Under the pieces are notes generated by a model. That model searched no databases, had not been told where the DNA came from, and saw nothing but the letters and a program-made list of their open reading frames with translations. Both the position numbers and the translations under genes were made by a program. This document shows, piece by piece, positions 15,091-17,354 of a stretch of DNA of 17,354 bases (position 1 is its first letter; every line of letters begins with the position of its first letter). This DNA comes from Deltaproteobacteria bacterium (GTDB lineage: Bacteria; Desulfobacterota; DSM-4660; Desulfatiglandales; HGW-15): positions 1 to 17,354 of the forward strand of contig JAFDHB010000066.1 in NCBI GenBank assembly GCA_019308985.1, in the 5' to 3' direction.

Positions 15091-16635
15091 TTAACTTCTT
15101 CTAAACAGGGTTTTTACCTCTTCCCGCTGGATCTTGCCCATGGCATTCCTCGGGAGGCTATCTACGATTCTTGTTTCCTTCGGGCATTTCCAGTCGTGGA
15201 GGTACTGCTTGCAGTGATCCTGAATTGCCTTGGTATCAATTTCCTTGTCGGGTTCTGTTACAACCGCAGCAACCACCCTTTCTCCCCAGTCGGCGTCTTC
15301 CACTCCCACCACCGATGATTCAATAATACCATCAAGACTGTTGATGACATCCTCCACCTCCTTTGGCGAGATGTTCTCACCGCCCGAGATGATAATGTTC
15401 TTCAGCCGGTCCGTGATATAATAATACCCCTCTTCATCCACGCACCCAAGGTCTCCTGTCCGAAACCAGCCGTCTACAAAAGCCTCAGAGGTCTCCACGG
15501 GTTTTCGCCAGTACCCTGGTGTTATTCCCGGTCCCTTGAGCCAGATCTCTCCGGTCATCCCCGGCCCAAGCTCCTGATACGTGACAGGATTCACGACCCT
15601 CACCTCCAGGCCGGGCAGGGGAAGACCAATGGATCCCGGTTTCTTTTTCCCACGAATCGGATTGGAGAAATTCATGCCCGTCTCTGTCATGCCCTCTCGC
15701 TCGACAGGTTCTTTTCCGAACACTCGCTTTATCCTCTCAAAATCCTTCACTCGAAGGGGCGCTGAACCCGATGTTAATAATCGGATGTGACTAAAATCAC
15801 GCTTCTCATGCCCGATGTAATCCATTATCTTGGTGTACATTGCAGGTACTGCCATGAAAATAGAGCAGGTGTCTTCTCCTTTCCTTGGAAGAAGGTCCAG
15901 CACAGTTTCAGGCGAAAAATGATCCAGCAGGAGGATGGTCGCCCCTGCCAGGAGACACGTGTGCAAGGCAAAGCACAAACCGTGTACATGGAAAAGGGGC
16001 AGGGCGTGGCACAGTACATCGCCGGCTTTGATCTCCCAGGTCATCTGGATGTTTCGGGCATCATGCACAAGGTTGCCATGGGTCAAGACAGCACCTTTGG
16101 GCTTCCCCGTAGTGCCTGACGTGTAAATGATCATTGCGGGATCAGAAGGTGACACGTCCTCTCTAGGTTCTCCTCCTGGAGAAGATCGGTACAACTCGAG
16201 GGCCTGGTATGGAGCTTTAGTGTCTATTTCAACGATCGAAACCCCGCTTGATATTATTTCATCGATTCTCTCTTTCTGTTCTTTCCCCGCCAGAATCAGC
16301 CTCGGCTCTGGGTCACTGATGAGGTAGGAAAGCTCTGATGCCTTATACCCTGGGTTCAGGGGCACCGTTACGGCACCTATTCTCTGGGCAGCAATGTGTG
16401 ATACCACGAAAATGAGTGATTTCTCCATGCACAGGACAATCCTGTCTCCCTTCCCCACTCCAAGATCCAGGAACCACCTCGCCATCTCCTTGCAGCCAGC
16501 CTCCAGTTGCCCATAGGAAATCCTGGTCTCCGGCTCTCGGCCCCTGTAAAATTTTATTGCAGTCTTTTTTCTGTTCCTCGAACAGCTATGTTCGAACCAT
16601 TCCGTTAAGGTATCTCCGCCCATCGCCTTCCCCAT
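15091..16635 (-). CDS. AMP-dependent acyl-CoA synthetase, MatB/ACSF3 (malonyl-CoA synthetase)-like
   Basis: This ANL-superfamily ligase adenylates a carboxylic acid and transfers it to CoA. It has the P-loop YTSGTTGKPKG (171-181), SGSAPL (289-294), the A5 region EREGMTETGMNFSNP (312-326), FRTGDLG (391-397) and the C-terminal catalytic Lys501 in RNAMGK. GMTETGMN-SNP and the overall 514-aa length resemble malonate-CoA ligase MatB and ACSF3; I cannot confirm malonate as substrate. The A5 position that normally holds an aromatic residue before GMTE is Glu314, which is unusual since this residue stacks on adenine. The codon is GAG, several changes away from Tyr. Start may be the ATG at 16635 or the one four codons later. 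It is convergent with the amidase gene. Confidence 0.88.
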   Translation of the reverse strand: MGKAMGGDTLTEWFEHSCSRNRKKTAIKFYRGREPETRISYGQLEAGCKEMARWFLDLGVGKGDRIVLCMEKSLIFVVSHIAAQRIGAVTVPLNPGYKASELSYLISDPEPRLILAGKEQKERIDEIISSGVSIVEIDTKAPYQALELYRSSPGGEPREDVSPSDPAMIIYTSGTTGKPKGAVLTHGNLVHDARNIQMTWEIKAGDVLCHALPLFHVHGLCFALHTCLLAGATILLLDHFSPETVLDLLPRKGEDTCSIFMAVPAMYTKIMDYIGHEKRDFSHIRLLTSGSAPLRVKDFERIKRVFGKEPVEREGMTETGMNFSNPIRGKKKPGSIGLPLPGLEVRVVNPVTYQELGPGMTGEIWLKGPGITPGYWRKPVETSEAFVDGWFRTGDLGCVDEEGYYYITDRLKNIIISGGENISPKEVEDVINSLDGIIESSVVGVEDADWGERVVAAVVTEPDKEIDTKAIQDHCKQYLHDWKCPKETRIVDSLPRNAMGKIQREEVKTLFRRS

Positions 16636-16644
16636 ATTCCCCTA

Positions 16645-16664
16645 CTTGCCCGATGCCGGGCAAG
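16645..16664. promoter_or_regulatory. Small palindrome upstream of the acyl-CoA synthetase gene
   Basis: CTTGCCCG (16645-16652) pairs exactly with CGGGCAAG (16657-16664) around ATGC. It lies 9 nt outside the synthetase start codon, between divergent genes, so it may be an operator or a leader hairpin. No factor can be assigned. Confidence 0.3.
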
Positions 16665-16674
16665 GCATTTTGCT

Positions 16675-16839
16675 ATGATGGTCTATTATCTCAAACTATC
16701 CCTTTCCTTTACAAGCCGGGAACTAAGGCCTGTACGAGATCCTGTCAAGGATTTCTTGGATTGTGCTATCAGATATAAGGCGCCGCTCTTGTCGTTGGAC
16801 CAAAAATTAAGGACCGCTGCTCAAAGCCTCAACATCTAA
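16675..16839 (+). pseudogene. Remnant of a PIN-domain (VapC-like) toxin, internally deleted
   Basis: A 54-codon frame begins MMVYYL, resembling the first strand of VapC proteins (usually followed by DTS), and ends with DFLDCAIRYKAPLLSLDQKL then RTAAQSLNI (26-54). That matches the C-terminal PIN pattern of a helix, APLLSLD with the last metal-binding Asp, and a closing helix. VapC proteins have about 120-140 residues, so some 70-80 central residues including the other acidic metal ligands are missing. The frame is open throughout, which points to an in-frame or compensated deletion rather than point decay. It ends 17 nt before the antitoxin gene. The C-terminal match is fairly clear; the N-terminal one is weak and could be chance. 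Confidence 0.5.
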
Positions 16840-16856
16840 AACCACGGAGGTCTAGG

Positions 16857-17051
16857 ATGCAGGTTTACACATATTCAGAGGCCCGGCAAAAACTGGCAAA
16901 GGCACTGGAAGAGGCTGAAAATACAGGAAAAGTCCTAATACCAAGAAAAGACAGCCGAACTTTCGCGTTGGTGTCGGAAAAGATTAGTTCTTCACCTCTA
17001 GATGTCCCATCAATCAAGGCGGATATTATGAGAGCCGGAAGAGAAAGGTAA
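16857..17051 (+). CDS. Type II antitoxin, Phd/YefM family
   Basis: This 64-aa protein opens with VYTYSEARQKLAKALEEAEN (3-22), the Phd/YefM dimerisation and DNA-binding fold, followed by KVLIPRKDSRTFALVSEK (25-42). The C-terminal part, DVPSIKADIMRAGRER, is where such antitoxins usually bind their toxin. A good GGAGG lies 7 nt before the ATG. Antitoxins of this family normally precede a toxin gene, but the 84 nt downstream hold no toxin frame and run into an opposite-strand gene end. The only toxin-like sequence is the PIN remnant just upstream. It is probably an orphan antitoxin that may still act as a repressor of its own promoter. Confidence 0.8.
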   Translation: MQVYTYSEARQKLAKALEEAENTGKVLIPRKDSRTFALVSEKISSSPLDVPSIKADIMRAGRER

Positions 17052-17135
17052 ACCCCACACAGGATGTTGCAAGAGCTTTGTCCGTAGGGAAATGTAACGC
17101 AGTGACCTGGGCAACAGCTTATGAAGGTCTGACGC

Positions 17136-17354
17136 TTACTCCACTCTAAGGACGACCCTCTCCCTGAGCCCTGTGATGACTTGTATGTATCCGGAAAGTA
17201 TCCTGTCCGCCTCCGCATCGCCTGTATCCACGCGTAACGGCGCACCCCCGAGGCTGGCTATCTTCTCCATGGTCCCTATAACGATGATATTATCTCTCCC
17301 GACCCTCTTGATGACCTGGGGGCTTATCTGTTGATTGCCCCTCCCGAAGATATA
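17136..17354 (-). CDS. ATP-NAD kinase-like protein, C-terminal end only
   Basis: The last 72 codons of a gene enter from the right edge on the minus strand; the TAA is at 17136-17138. The visible part, starting [17 protein letters not shown], continuing [20 protein letters not shown] and ending in a DTGD segment and VVLRVE, matches the C-terminus of the ATP-NAD kinase family (PF01513-type), where GRGNQQISP and the LASLGG/LRVDTGD segments are conserved. Such proteins are about 350-380 aa and phosphorylate NAD or a related substrate. The catalytic part lies outside the window, so activity cannot be judged. It converges on the antitoxin gene. Confidence 0.75.
   Translation of the reverse strand, partial: YIFGRGNQQISPQVIKRVGRDNIIVIGTMEKIASLGGAPLRVDTGDAEADRILSGYIQVITGLRERVVLRVE

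Overview
The window looks like chromosomal DNA from an anaerobic deltaproteobacterium (Desulfobacterota-like). This is an inference from gene content: a Lon/DnaK/CbpA/CbpM/ClpB/Hsp20 stress cluster, a perfect sigma-54 -24/-12 promoter, a MatB-like acyl-CoA synthetase, a Phd-type antitoxin and dispersed palindromic repeats. No rRNA, tRNA or CRISPR array was seen, so the phylum is not proven.

Left part (1-4093, minus strand): a palindromic repeat runs into the stop codon of an AlgC-type phosphomannomutase/phosphoglucomutase. Upstream of that gene, on the same strand, lies lon. A 350-base divergent control region separates lon from dnaK and contains a palindrome carrying two back-to-back TTGACA boxes.

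Centre (4438-11985): dnaK, a zinc-finger-less J-protein (cbpA), its MerR-like modulator (cbpM), a 145-bp MITE-like inverted-repeat element, clpB and a small sigma-70-family (ECF-like) factor, all on the plus strand. A strong 17-bp-stem hairpin closes this block and is shared with a convergent hsp20 gene. The hsp20 gene has a good promoter and a 100-nt leader that could fold over its own ribosome binding site. Together these genes cover ATP-dependent proteolysis (Lon), folding (DnaK/CbpA), disaggregation (ClpB), holding (Hsp20) and probable transcriptional control (sigma factor). No grpE, dnaJ with zinc finger or hrcA is present.

Right part (12158-17354): an unrecognised 127-aa protein with a possible ribbon-helix-helix segment; a stand-alone diadenylate cyclase domain protein; a 56-aa excisionase-like helix-turn-helix protein behind a sigma-54 promoter; a 409-base gene-free, hairpin-rich stretch; a nitrilase-superfamily amidase; a convergent MatB-like acyl-CoA synthetase with an unusual adenylate-site residue; a decayed PIN-domain toxin remnant followed by an intact Phd/YefM-type antitoxin; and the C-terminal end of an ATP-NAD kinase-like protein that runs off the window.

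The points most worth a second look are the sigma factor sitting inside the chaperone block, the possible hsp20 RNA thermometer, the sigma-54-driven micro-regulator near a c-di-AMP synthase, and the internally deleted toxin next to an intact antitoxin.
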